Below the pieces are notes generated by a model. It was not told where the DNA came from and searched no databases. It worked only from the letters and a program-made list of their open reading frames with translations. A stretch of 27,872 bases of DNA from an uncultured Collinsella sp. (GTDB lineage Bacteria; Actinomycetota; Coriobacteriia; Coriobacteriales; Coriobacteriaceae): contig CAUAWV010000031.1 in NCBI GenBank assembly GCA_958433005.1, positions 1-27,872 of the forward strand, written 5' to 3'. Shown here piece after piece: positions 1-8,113 of this stretch (the stretch's first letter is position 1; the number at the start of each line of letters is the position of its first letter). The position numbers and the translations under genes are program-made.

Positions 1-10
1 CCTGCTCGCA

Positions 11-35
11 CGGAGAGCACATTAAGTGCTCTCCG
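11..35. terminator. Terminator-like hairpin with ATTAA loop
   Basis: A perfect 10-bp stem (11-20 with 26-35) encloses the loop ATTAA. No long T run follows on either strand, so terminator function is inferred from the shape. Its loop and inner bases match the hairpins at 140-162 and 543-565, so it belongs to the same local hairpin family. Whatever gene it serves lies outside the window. Confidence 0.5.
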
Positions 36-139
36 GCTCGTGCGGAACTCGCGATGAACCTTACATTCCGCGTCGCCGGGCAGACGCCTCGGTGTTGAAG
101 CGCGGCTTGTCATGAAAGCATCCGCAACATATATAAGTT

Positions 140-162
140 GAAGGCCACATTAAGTGGCCTTC
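140..162 (+). terminator. Rho-independent terminator, 9-bp stem
   Basis: GAAGGCCAC and GTGGCCTTC pair around the loop ATTAA, followed on the plus strand by a T-rich stretch (163-170). This fits termination of plus-strand transcription entering from outside the window. The whole hairpin is the exact reverse complement of the one at 543-565. No credible coding sequence lies between 1 and 140. Confidence 0.6.
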
Positions 163-171
163 TTTATATTC

Positions 172-499
172 GGAAAGTGTGTCCCGGAATCTGCCTTCGG
201 AATGGGACGCAGTTTCCGCTTGAGGGCCTGTTGGGAAAGCGCATCCCACTTCAAGAGTAAATTCCGGGTCGCACTTTCCGCTAAGGCTCTCAACCGGAAA
301 GTGCATCCCATTCCAAGCCTTAATTCCGGGACATAGTTTCCGGACAAGACATCAACCGGAAAGTGGGGACCACCCTGAGCGCCGATTCTGGGACACACTT
401 TCCGAAACGCCGCGCATTCGGAAAGTGCGTCCCGCTCTGAATACATCCGGACATGGAATATCCGCTTATTAGGCCTTCCATCAATAAAGGGGCGCCCTC
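172..499. repeat. Composite phased-hairpin array, copy 1
   Basis: GGAAA-type arms start at 172, 234, 296, 358 and 420, exactly 62 bp apart. Inverted TTTCC-type arms end at 217, 279, 341 and 403, also 62 bp apart. Each TTTCC arm pairs with the next GGAAA arm to give four consecutive hairpins: about 14-bp stem, 16-nt loop, 18-nt spacer. The first GGAAA arm has no partner. The array ends in a 35-bp block (465-499) found unchanged at 10180-10214. Because 62 is not a multiple of three, the same sequence is read in shifting frames, which produces several short spurious open frames. I see no gene here. Confidence 0.85.
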
Positions 500-618
500 C
501 CGAGCGGCGGGCTCGAAGTTCATCGCGAGTTCCGCACGCAAAGAAGGCCACTTAATGTGGCCTTCTTCTTGTGCAGGACTGTAGAGCAGGGAACTTCGTG
601 CCCGCCGCCCGGGAGGGC
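494..618. repeat. 28-bp imperfect inverted repeat around a terminator
   Basis: Positions 494-521 and 591-618 are reverse complements at 26 of 28 positions, with the 543-565 terminator hairpin nested between them. The left arm begins inside the end block of the hairpin array (494-499) and overlaps the right arm of the 21-bp repeat at 518-521. The structure lies just past the 3' end of the minus-strand operon that stops at 639, so it could stabilise or terminate that transcript. Confidence 0.65.
543..565 (-). terminator. Terminator of the SipW/camelysin operon
   Basis: A 9-bp perfect stem with loop TTAAT, 74 nt beyond the stop codon of the last operon gene. Read on the minus strand it is followed by a short T stretch (TTCTTTGC), which is weak but compatible with intrinsic termination. 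It is the mirror copy of 140-162. Confidence 0.6.
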
Positions 619-638
619 GTTGCGTTTAGAAGATGGAC

Positions 639-1337
639 CTAGCGCTTGTTCCTCCGGGACAAAAGAAGCGCGGCTATAAATGCGATGATTGCAAGCGTCA
701 GCAACACCAAAAGCAACGTGAGTGTGCTGTCGCCCGTTGCCACGAGACCGAGCAAGCCGGGCTTCTTGCTGCCAGCAGACTGCACGGGGATCTTCTCGCC
801 GTCGTCCTCGGCGGTAATCTCCCAGCGAATGGTCTTGTTTGCGTCGGCAAGCTCGTTGCCTACCGACGTCGGGACACTTAGTTGCAAATTGAGCACCGTG
901 CTGCCATCGCTCGCAAACGTTGCGACCTGCGTGGGATAGGCAAACACGCTGCCCGGCGTTCCCGTCTGGAGCCAACCGGCAGACGCATCGCCCGCCGACG
1001 CTGTCAAGGTAATGGGCGACAGCAGGTGTGCCGTCTCGTGATCGACAACGGCACGCACAAACACGCGCACCTGGGACTTTACGCCCGTGGCACGAATCTC
1101 TATCTGCTGATCACGCACATCGCCAGGCATCAGATCTTTAAAGGCCAAAAACAGATCGGGCTCCCCCGAGGAGTCCGTCGCCCCCGATACCGTTAGCTGG
1201 CGTGCATTTCCGTCATAGGCAATCGTGGGAATGTCAGCAAACGCACGTGCAGGAACGGCGAGCGCGATAAGGCAGACGATTGCCGCCATCACGCAATGCA
1301 AGAAACACGCAACGTCTTTACGAATCGGAGAGGCCAT
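639..1337 (-). CDS. Membrane-anchored surface protein ending the SipW operon
   Basis: A 232-residue protein with an ordinary Sec-type signal at residues about 1-33 (basic start, hydrophobic core, AxA cleavage site). A beta-rich extracellular part follows, containing the segment DLMPGD followed by alternating hydrophobic residues, as in proteins companion to camelysins. At the C-terminus residues 198-202 read LVATG, followed by a long hydrophobic helix and an RRNKR tail. That is the layout of a sortase signal, but with V in place of the proline, so it may instead be a plain membrane anchor. I chose the ATG at 1337 because GGAGGTG lies at the right distance before it; the open frame continues further upstream over the previous gene. 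The upstream gene stops at 1340, so the two are probably translationally coupled. The exact family is not recognised; a role as cell anchor of the fibre is inference. Confidence 0.85.
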   Translation of the reverse strand: MASPIRKDVACFLHCVMAAIVCLIALAVPARAFADIPTIAYDGNARQLTVSGATDSSGEPDLFLAFKDLMPGDVRDQQIEIRATGVKSQVRVFVRAVVDHETAHLLSPITLTASAGDASAGWLQTGTPGSVFAYPTQVATFASDGSTVLNLQLSVPTSVGNELADANKTIRWEITAEDDGEKIPVQSAGSKKPGLLGLVATGDSTLTLLLVLLTLAIIAFIAALLLSRRNKR

Positions 1338-1339
1338 AC

Positions 1340-1909
1340 TTACGCACCTCCATGCGGCGGCACCAGCACGCCATCCTTGACTGCACAGCCCCATGCCTCT
1401 GCAGCTGCATCGCCGGGCGTGGATTGAATTGCCTGGGTCGAAATGTCAACGACCAGGTTCTTCCCATCTGCCTTCTGCTCAGTCACGCTCTTGATGAGCA
1501 CATCGGTTTTGCCCATCGGAGCAACGGGAGACGTCCAGTAGTAGTACCCGTCGGACGCGACAACCCAAGACGAGGCGGTGTTAGAAGCAGATGCCTTGGA
1601 CACACTGCCCCACGCAATGACGTAGTCGGTGCCGGCAACTGGTTCATCCCACAGGCGCGCGCCATTCTGGTCCTGCCAGTAGATATCCACCGCAACACGC
1701 AGGTATGCCGGGGCCGAGCCGTTGTTTGTAATCATGACGTTGCTCTTCACATTGCCATCGAGCTTCTCATCTACCAAGGGCGCCACCGAACCAAAACCAA
1801 ACTCGTTGACCAGCACGCCCGTAACCGAAAGCCACGCAAAGGTACCGGCAGCGCCAGCCAACAGGAGAACGCCAACAAGGAGGGCGACGATTTGCTTGCG
1901 CTTAGTCAT
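1340..1909 (-). CDS. SipW-dependent camelysin/TasA-like protein (third of three)
   Basis: A 189-residue secreted protein. The N-terminus is a lysine-rich start, a hydrophobic stretch and the sequence GTFAWLS, followed by N-E-F-x-F-G-S. That is the recognisable SipW-type signal region seen in TasA/CalY-family proteins. The mature part includes NNGSAPAYLRVAV and YYYWTSPVAP, the beta-sandwich pattern typical of this family, in which the strand after cleavage can pair with a neighbouring subunit. GGAGGA precedes the ATG, and the start lies one base past the stop of the giant gene upstream. Being encoded after the giant protein and before the membrane-anchored protein, it may be a minor or linking subunit; that role is inferred. 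Confidence 0.88.
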   Translation of the reverse strand: MTKRKQIVALLVGVLLLAGAAGTFAWLSVTGVLVNEFGFGSVAPLVDEKLDGNVKSNVMITNNGSAPAYLRVAVDIYWQDQNGARLWDEPVAGTDYVIAWGSVSKASASNTASSWVVASDGYYYWTSPVAPMGKTDVLIKSVTEQKADGKNLVVDISTQAIQSTPGDAAAEAWGCAVKDGVLVPPHGGA

Positions 1910-1910
1910 C

Positions 1911-4900
1911 CTAGTCCTCCTTCTTCAGCGTGCCGTTTTTCCAAACATTCTTGGCACGCGAGCCACCATCGACCCATTTGTCATTCGCGCGCGTGTTGAC
2001 GCACGTCACCACGGTGTCGCCCGCACTCGAGGCAGACGAGATGATGAGCTCGGCAGATTTGCCGGGCGCCTTGCCCGGCGTGCTCAGCTCACCCTGGTAG
2101 CGCCATGCCCAAGCCGTATCTTCCTCGACGGTATAGATGCCAGCCGGAGCGGCGAACTGCACGCTGCCGACATAGCAAGTTTCACCGTTTTCGTCGCGCT
2201 GCTCGCTAACTTTCACCTCGACCATGCGCGTCTCGGCAGGAGAATCCTGCGACATCTTTCGCGTTACCTTAAAGCGGAACGTTTGCCCCATAGCGCTGAC
2301 ATCGGTCGTCTTTTTAACGATCGTCAGCGCATGAGTCTGGGCAAAGTTGAACACGGCTTTGCCGGGGCCCTGATCGCCCTCGCCCGTCTTCTTGGACTCC
2401 AGACGGTTGGCCAGGTCGAACGAGCCGTCACCCGAACCAAGGCTGTAGAGCGAGACAAACTTGCCGTTTACGGGCTCTTCCGCCACAGAAACACCCTCTG
2501 TACCAGGCCCGTAGCTTGCCCGCATTACCGTAACGGTCAGCCGCGTTCCCATAAACGGCTTGGCAAAGCAGACCTTAAACGGCGCCTTGTCGGCACTGTC
2601 ATCGACGGTGTTGGCGGCGGCGGGATCGAGCAGCCACTTAAGCTGGGCGGTCATGGTTTCGGACTTCGCGGGATCAGACGTATCTTTGGCAACCACGCGA
2701 TATGTAACGGGATACAGGTCCATGTCGCCCTTAATTGGCTCGTCCTTAAACACATCCCAAGGCTTCGTATCACCATCGGCGCCCACATATCGCCACTCCA
2801 AGAAGAGCTCACGCATATCGCCATTGGCGGCCGCACGCTCATCGAGCAGCGCGACGATCTTGGAATGGGCGTCCGGGTCGTATGCCACGGACTTTTGCTC
2901 CATCATGGGATTCCCGCTGTTGTCATAGACGGGGCGGCCGTTCTCATCCATTTTGGGAACATCAACCGTATAGACGAAGCCGGACTTGCCGTCCTGCGCA
3001 CGCTCGTCGCCCGAGTCGACCGTCGCCGTAAAGAGAACCGACCCGTCGACACCGTGATAGCGCACCTTATGCGGCGCAATCTTGTACACCGCAGTGTACA
3101 TCGCGCTCTTAAAGGGCTCATTGCCCTCGAGGGGATACTTGTCGTCACCGGTCATCAGGGTGTACTTGTTATCGGATTCATAGTCACGCGACCAGCCGAC
3201 AAAGTCGTACTTGGTGCCATCCTTGCCGACAACCTCAGTTGCAGCTTTTACCTCCAGCGAAATTTGATCACCAGAGTCGGTCCGCGAAAGATAACGCACA
3301 GAACCGGGGTCATCCAGATTGGCATCGATATTCGATTGAACACGCACCGCGCTGGCGCGGTAGACCGGATACAACTCCATGGGGGCCTTGACCACGGTGC
3401 TTTTATTCACCATGGAAACGTCGTCCGACCAAACGACATAACCGTTGCCAGCTACCGGCTTAGTTTCCGTCCAGCCCACGAAGGCATTGTATGCGTTTGT
3501 TGCAGCATCGATATCGCCGACGTTATACGTTGGCAGCGGGATGCCGTCCTTAAGGCTGCCGAGAGAATCGCCCTGCTGGGCTACCTTACCGTCCACATCC
3601 CTGGCATTGAGATGGTACACAACCGCCAACGGCGAATAGTACGCCACAAATGTATAGGCCCCGCCGGGTTCCACCTGATGGGAATACGAGTTATCGCCGT
3701 TAGGTTCGATGTCTTCAACTTCGCCATTCGGAAGCTCGATCTCAACCTTCTGCAACTTATACAGCTCACCGCCTGCTTTATAAACCGGCGTCGTAACGTC
3801 AGGGGTCACCGTTGCCGTAGCAGGATTGGTGTCCGCGTTGATAACGGGAGCGATGTTGTAGCTAGGCACATTGACCTTGTCCGTACCCTCAAAACCTGCG
3901 CGATGCAGGTTGGTGGTGTAGCTGACGTCGTACTTTGCGTAGACGGGATAGGCATCCTGCCACTGGGTGACCTTGGACTCGTCGGTCGCCAGATACGGCT
4001 CTGCCTTATCCGGATCACTCGTCACATAGGAGTCGCCGGCGACGTCGTAGATATACTTCCAGACGTCAGAATCCTTCTGAACCTCGGCGGTCGAAATCCA
4101 GCCCAGGAACTTATAGCCCGGCACGGCCATGTCGGCATCGGTCGGGGAAGCTTCGAGGGTCAGGGGGCTCTCATACGATCCCTTCTCACCATCTTCTGGC
4201 TTTTCGGCCACTTTAACCGACTTATTAACATGCGGGTAGTAATACGTGAACGTCGGATCCGCCCCGTTCACCTTGGTCTGCAGCAAGTTACTCTCATAGC
4301 GCCGCGTGGCAGTCCTCACGACATTATCGCCCTTGTTGTAGAAATTAACGTCCGTGGTAATCATCGCGCGAACGTAGTACTTCTTATCTGTACGCACCAT
4401 GCTCTCGATGGGATTTTTCACATATGTCCAATATTCACCATCGCGCTCAAGCGTCCAGAAATTCAGGCGATAGCGATCATTCACCGGTTTGACCGTTACG
4501 TTCAGCGAAGCCGAAGTCCAAGTATCGCTTAGCGTTGCAGCGCCTGGAAAATCGGTATCGGCATAGAGGTTTTTTAGAGTATCGGCTCCCGTATCGTTTT
4601 TAACGTTGTGCGAGTACGCGTTAAGGGGACTCACGACAAGGGTTTCCTTCGTGAAGCGCGTGCCACACGTTTCATAACTATCCTTTATACCGTGGTCAAC
4701 ATGCTCCGGGCCCCAGTGGACGACGTTTTCACGCACGAAGGTACTACCGACGTTTTCCTCAAAGGGCGTTTGATAGCGATTCCAAACGGAACAAAGTAGC
4801 TTGCTGTCCGTAAACTCATGGTTGGTATAAGCCCGAACGTAATAATCCACTCGGTACTCAAAGCGGGCGATGTAGGTATGCGGCGCGGTTAAATCGACAT

Positions 4901-7373
4901 CGGCGGGGAGCGTATAGCTGGGATCGCGGCTTACGCGCACCTCAAGCGGGGCATCCTCGGTTCCCTTGTTTTCGTACCAACCCAGGAAGCGGTAGCCGTC
5001 GGGCAGCGAGCCGCCTTCGGACAAGGGCTTGTTGTCCACGCCGCGCACCTGCACCGTGTAAACGCTGGCCCCATCCTCGGCAGTCTGGACATCGACATGA
5101 GTGTTGCCCACGTCGACACGCTGGGTCGCATCTTCAAGCTCATCCTGTTCATTGCCCTCGAACACTGTCATGATGTTCGAGACGTAGTCGCTGTACACCG
5201 GATAGAAGTCGGTCGGGCCAAGCACGGTAATCTCGGTACCGGCAGGATAGAACGCGCCGGCATTTTTTAGCTCGGCGAGCTGGGTCGAGGTAATGGCTGC
5301 ATAGCCACCGTTCATCTGAGCCTCTTCGCTCGGCTTCGTTGTCCAACCGATAAAGGTGGCGCTGGAAGACAGCGTGCCACGATCGGTAGGAGCGGCGGGG
5401 TTGAGCTTCGCGCCGTAGCGATACCAATCGCCCGATTTGTCGTGTGCAGTGCCGCTCTGGCAATCGAGCGTTTCGCCCTGGACGTTATAGAACAGCACCT
5501 GCGCCTCGTACGAAGCGATAAACAGGTCATTGCCCTTAAAACCGTCGACCCCCTTGGCATTATCGGCGGTATAGGTCGACGTATGCTCGTGCGCCTCACT
5601 CTTCTTGACCTGTTTGCCGGCAGTCACGGCATCGGCATCGGTCTTGCCGTCAAACCAGCTGTTATCGGCATCGATGCGGTTCACATTGACTCCGGACTCG
5701 CGGAACCAGCCCATAAAGCGGTAGCCGCCGTTCGCCTCGCTCAGCCCCGCGGGCTTTGCGGAGGTTTCCTGCCTGAACGTTACCGACGTATCGCCCTGGG
5801 CCGTTCCCGCCAGCACGGCGCTCACGGCAAAGGCATACGGGTCCGAGGTCACCTGATCAATACCAAGTTTGGTTGCCTCGATGGTCGCGGTGCCCGCACC
5901 GGGAAAATCGATCGTCGCCTTAACGCTCTGGCCATGCACGGGGATATTCAGTCTGTAGTCCATCGCCCACTCGTTGGCATGCGAACCGCCCAGGGCCCCG
6001 TCGTTAGCAGTCGAGCGCATGGTACCGGCACAAAAATCGTAGTCGTGCTCTTCCCACAGCTCACGCGTGGTATAGCGCTCGTCGTCCCACGGGCCATAGC
6101 CGTCGCCCTTGGTGGTACCGTCGCCGCCAAAAGAGGGGATCTTCTTCTTAGCCGCGGTACCCTGGCTGCTGCCGTTTAGGCTCACGCTCGGCTTAAAGTA
6201 GCACTCGGTGACCGTGGCGTCGCCCTTGTTGGCGCGCGCAGCAATACCGCCCAGGTTCACGTCGTTTTGGATGATGGGGATCACGGCGATGGGGTTGTAT
6301 TGACGCGAGCTCAGGTCACCTGCAAAGTGGCTGCGGACGAGCTCATTGCCTTCTTTGGTTAAAATACGACCCGCCAGGCCACCCGCCCACGCGCGCGTCA
6401 CGGCGACAACGCCCACGTACGACGCGGCATAGCTGTAGCACTGCGCCGTCGAGAAGCAGTCGATAATCTTGGCGTCGCCCGCCATACAGCCCACAAAACC
6501 CGAGGCGTACACGTTGTTGCCGCCCAGGGCGCCAATGGCCACGTCGTACTTATTGGTGACGTCGGTCATGCCCTTCTCGGCAATCGAGCCGTCGTCCTTA
6601 CGCGTCGGCGTCACGCGGCAGTACTCGATAGTCGATTTCTTAACGTAGCCGGCAAACGCCGCCATATACAGACCCTCACCGCCGAGCGCCTGCACGCCCG
6701 AGGTCGTATTGTTGACGGCACGGCCGCCGCGAACCTCGCAGTTGTAGAGGGTGCAGCCGTCGAGCTCGCCGGCGATGAGACCGCCCTCAAAGCCTGCGTT
6801 GGTAATGAGGTTGAGAGCATTGTTGGCGCAGGTCACGTGCAGCGTGCTCTCCATGACCATAACGTTTTCGAAACGCGTATTGACGGCCTTGCCCACGATA
6901 ATGCCACCGCGGAAGTCCGCCCACACGTTGGCGTCCTTGACCAGGAAGTTTTTGATGGTGGCACCGTTGGTCTCGGCAAAAAATCCCGTATCGCGCTCGG
7001 GGTCAAAAGCGTCTTTATCGTAGTTCAGGCCCTCAACGGTGTGGTTTTGACCATCGAACACGCCCTTAAACGGATGCTCCTTGTTGCCAAACGACAGATG
7101 CTTAACGGTGTGCGAGACAATGGTCTTCATGTCGTCATCATTAAGCACGATATCGTTATCGAGATAAACGTGCCAGCCGGACGTATCGCGCTCGCGCGAC
7201 AGCGCCACATACGTCAAAAAGTCAGCCTCGTTTTTGATGTGGAATTCGGTTTTGGCCTCGGGCACATCCTCGGCATGCACCACCGTTGGCAGCGCCACAA
7301 CGCAGCAAAGGGCAATCGCTGCGACGGCAACCAGCCTGCTAAGCATACCCCGGTTCATATTCTTGATCTTCAT
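1911..7373 (-). CDS. Giant secreted protein: beta-helix, InlB-type repeats, SpaA-like end
   Basis: An 1820-residue exported protein. Residues 1-34 form a Sec signal with a VHA cleavage site. Residues about 75-400 are GLUG/beta-helix-like, with repeated short strands such as GGIIVGKA, GGLIAGEL, GGLAGRI and GGIAARA. Residues about 490-1560 are a chain of modules carrying the GYxFxGW motif of InlB/Listeria-Bacteroides repeats (near 549, 674, 794, 1086, 1298 and 1391), several ending in YPVY. Residues about 1682-1795 look like a SpaA/prealbumin-type fold (TIVKKTTD, YTVEEDTAW). The C-terminus (GTLKKED) has neither a sorting motif nor a transmembrane helix, so it must be held at the surface by partners or be released. 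GGAGGC lies about 11 nt before the ATG, and the gene starts four bases past the preceding stop. An adhesive or matrix role is inferred from domain type and context. Confidence 0.9.
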   Translation of the reverse strand: MKIKNMNRGMLSRLVAVAAIALCCVVALPTVVHAEDVPEAKTEFHIKNEADFLTYVALSRERDTSGWHVYLDNDIVLNDDDMKTIVSHTVKHLSFGNKEHPFKGVFDGQNHTVEGLNYDKDAFDPERDTGFFAETNGATIKNFLVKDANVWADFRGGIIVGKAVNTRFENVMVMESTLHVTCANNALNLITNAGFEGGLIAGELDGCTLYNCEVRGGRAVNNTTSGVQALGGEGLYMAAFAGYVKKSTIEYCRVTPTRKDDGSIAEKGMTDVTNKYDVAIGALGGNNVYASGFVGCMAGDAKIIDCFSTAQCYSYAASYVGVVAVTRAWAGGLAGRILTKEGNELVRSHFAGDLSSRQYNPIAVIPIIQNDVNLGGIAARANKGDATVTECYFKPSVSLNGSSQGTAAKKKIPSFGGDGTTKGDGYGPWDDERYTTRELWEEHDYDFCAGTMRSTANDGALGGSHANEWAMDYRLNIPVHGQSVKATIDFPGAGTATIEATKLGIDQVTSDPYAFAVSAVLAGTAQGDTSVTFRQETSAKPAGLSEANGGYRFMGWFRESGVNVNRIDADNSWFDGKTDADAVTAGKQVKKSEAHEHTSTYTADNAKGVDGFKGNDLFIASYEAQVLFYNVQGETLDCQSGTAHDKSGDWYRYGAKLNPAAPTDRGTLSSSATFIGWTTKPSEEAQMNGGYAAITSTQLAELKNAGAFYPAGTEITVLGPTDFYPVYSDYVSNIMTVFEGNEQDELEDATQRVDVGNTHVDVQTAEDGASVYTVQVRGVDNKPLSEGGSLPDGYRFLGWYENKGTEDAPLEVRVSRDPSYTLPADVDLTAPHTYIARFEYRVDYYVRAYTNHEFTDSKLLCSVWNRYQTPFEENVGSTFVRENVVHWGPEHVDHGIKDSYETCGTRFTKETLVVSPLNAYSHNVKNDTGADTLKNLYADTDFPGAATLSDTWTSASLNVTVKPVNDRYRLNFWTLERDGEYWTYVKNPIESMVRTDKKYYVRAMITTDVNFYNKGDNVVRTATRRYESNLLQTKVNGADPTFTYYYPHVNKSVKVAEKPEDGEKGSYESPLTLEASPTDADMAVPGYKFLGWISTAEVQKDSDVWKYIYDVAGDSYVTSDPDKAEPYLATDESKVTQWQDAYPVYAKYDVSYTTNLHRAGFEGTDKVNVPSYNIAPVINADTNPATATVTPDVTTPVYKAGGELYKLQKVEIELPNGEVEDIEPNGDNSYSHQVEPGGAYTFVAYYSPLAVVYHLNARDVDGKVAQQGDSLGSLKDGIPLPTYNVGDIDAATNAYNAFVGWTETKPVAGNGYVVWSDDVSMVNKSTVVKAPMELYPVYRASAVRVQSNIDANLDDPGSVRYLSRTDSGDQISLEVKAATEVVGKDGTKYDFVGWSRDYESDNKYTLMTGDDKYPLEGNEPFKSAMYTAVYKIAPHKVRYHGVDGSVLFTATVDSGDERAQDGKSGFVYTVDVPKMDENGRPVYDNSGNPMMEQKSVAYDPDAHSKIVALLDERAAANGDMRELFLEWRYVGADGDTKPWDVFKDEPIKGDMDLYPVTYRVVAKDTSDPAKSETMTAQLKWLLDPAAANTVDDSADKAPFKVCFAKPFMGTRLTVTVMRASYGPGTEGVSVAEEPVNGKFVSLYSLGSGDGSFDLANRLESKKTGEGDQGPGKAVFNFAQTHALTIVKKTTDVSAMGQTFRFKVTRKMSQDSPAETRMVEVKVSEQRDENGETCYVGSVQFAAPAGIYTVEEDTAWAWRYQGELSTPGKAPGKSAELIISSASSAGDTVVTCVNTRANDKWVDGGSRAKNVWKNGTLKKED

Positions 7374-7376
7374 AGG

Positions 7377-8024
7377 CTAGTTCGCCTCCGGCCAACCCAC
7401 AACGTCAAGTACGTCGAGGGCGGTATCGCTTGCCTGCTGGTTTTTGGCCTGCACGGCCTGAACATCGATATCGAGCCTGAATGAGCCGCCGCGCGCGGCA
7501 TCGTGGTAGTCGCCCACAAAGCGCAGCGAGTCCATGAGGCTTTCCGTCATGGCGCCGGGGTCGAGCGTGCTGCCACGCCCGGCCAATCCGCGGTAGTAGT
7601 ACCACCCATCGCCGCCATCGATCCACGGGGACCCCTCGCCCGCGTTCACATGAAACGCAACGCTGCCCGAAGCATCCGCGCTCGAACCGTCGGGCGCCAC
7701 CGACGTCATGCGCAGACGCGCGCGAACGTACTCAGGCTGCGTGCCAGCGTTCTCCACGCGCACAATGCGGCTGATGTCAGAACCCCCGGCCTTGGTGTCG
7801 GGATAGTCCCCGTGCTCGTTGGGCTCAAACGGAATCTCCTCGCCCTGCTCGTTGAGGGTGTATTCGCAGACTCGTACCTTCACGCTGCCAAACGATAGAA
7901 CGTTGTTCGCCGGAACCATATCAACGGTAAAAGCCAGCGTGCCGCACAGGCACGCCAGGGCCAACAGCGCCATCGCAGCAAGCGCCAAGGTGCGTTTCTG
8001 ATTGTCGGAAAGATTGTTGAGCAT
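7377..8024 (-). CDS. SipW-dependent camelysin-like protein (second of three)
   Basis: A 215-residue secreted protein starting MLNNLSDNQKR. The hydrophobic core is followed by GTLAFTVD and, after a short spacer, NVLSFGSVKVRV, the signature of a SipW-cleaved signal. The mature part contains RIVRVENAGTQPEYVRARL, the strand pattern common to this family, and WYYYRGLAG. The open frame extends upstream to 8141 but would then cross the 8054-8104 hairpin, so I prefer the ATG at 8024; its ribosome site is weak. A weak start behind a strong hairpin suggests lower expression than the preceding gene. It is probably a minor fibre subunit or initiator, by analogy with TapA; this is inference. Confidence 0.85.
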   Translation of the reverse strand: MLNNLSDNQKRTLALAAMALLALACLCGTLAFTVDMVPANNVLSFGSVKVRVCEYTLNEQGEEIPFEPNEHGDYPDTKAGGSDISRIVRVENAGTQPEYVRARLRMTSVAPDGSSADASGSVAFHVNAGEGSPWIDGGDGWYYYRGLAGRGSTLDPGAMTESLMDSLRFVGDYHDAARGGSFRLDIDVQAVQAKNQQASDTALDVLDVVGWPEAN

Positions 8025-8053
8025 TACGTTCGCCAATCGTCGATAAAAAGGGG

Positions 8054-8104
8054 ACCGAGATCCCGGCCCGAAAATGGGGATGGGGAGCGGGCCGGGATCT
8101 CGGT
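8054..8104 (-). promoter_or_regulatory. Intercistronic 17-bp stem-loop in the operon
   Basis: Positions 8054-8070 and 8088-8104 pair perfectly over 17 bp around a 17-nt loop, between the stop of the first camelysin gene and the start of the second. On the minus strand it is followed by CCCC and a run of five T. It may act as a partial terminator or as a 3'-protecting structure, so that the upstream major subunit is made in excess of the downstream subunits. Confidence 0.75.
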
Positions 8105-8113
8105 GGGGAGGGA

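Larger units (their letters stand above)
39..538. repeat. 21-bp inverted repeat pair (39-59 and 518-538)
   Basis: Positions 39-59 and 518-538 are exact reverse complements over 21 bases. They bracket the first hairpin array and one of its flanking terminators. The spacing of about 460 bp and the absence of a transposase between them fit a non-autonomous element or a flip/duplication footprint. No target-site duplication is obvious. Confidence 0.7.

Noticed and set aside
26..115. A possible end of an upstream plus-strand gene stopping at TGA 113-115
   Set aside because: The frame is closed at 23-25 by a stop and starts inside a hairpin; 29 codons with no recognisable sequence.
172..433. CRISPR array
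   Set aside because: Regular spacing was suggestive, but repeats are alternating inverted arms with degenerate sequence and short similar intervals, not identical repeats with unique spacers, and no cas gene is present.
150..551. Short open frames in the hairpin arrays, including minus-strand frames sharing the GRPFIDGRPNK segment
   Set aside because: They arise from the 62-bp repeat, which shifts frame each unit, and from the shared 35-bp block. There is no ribosome site, and frames are open in several phases at once.
1722..4532. A 936-codon plus-strand open frame opposite the giant operon protein
   Set aside because: Same reason: antisense shadow with no ribosome site or domain, while the minus-strand frame shows a signal peptide and repeated domains.
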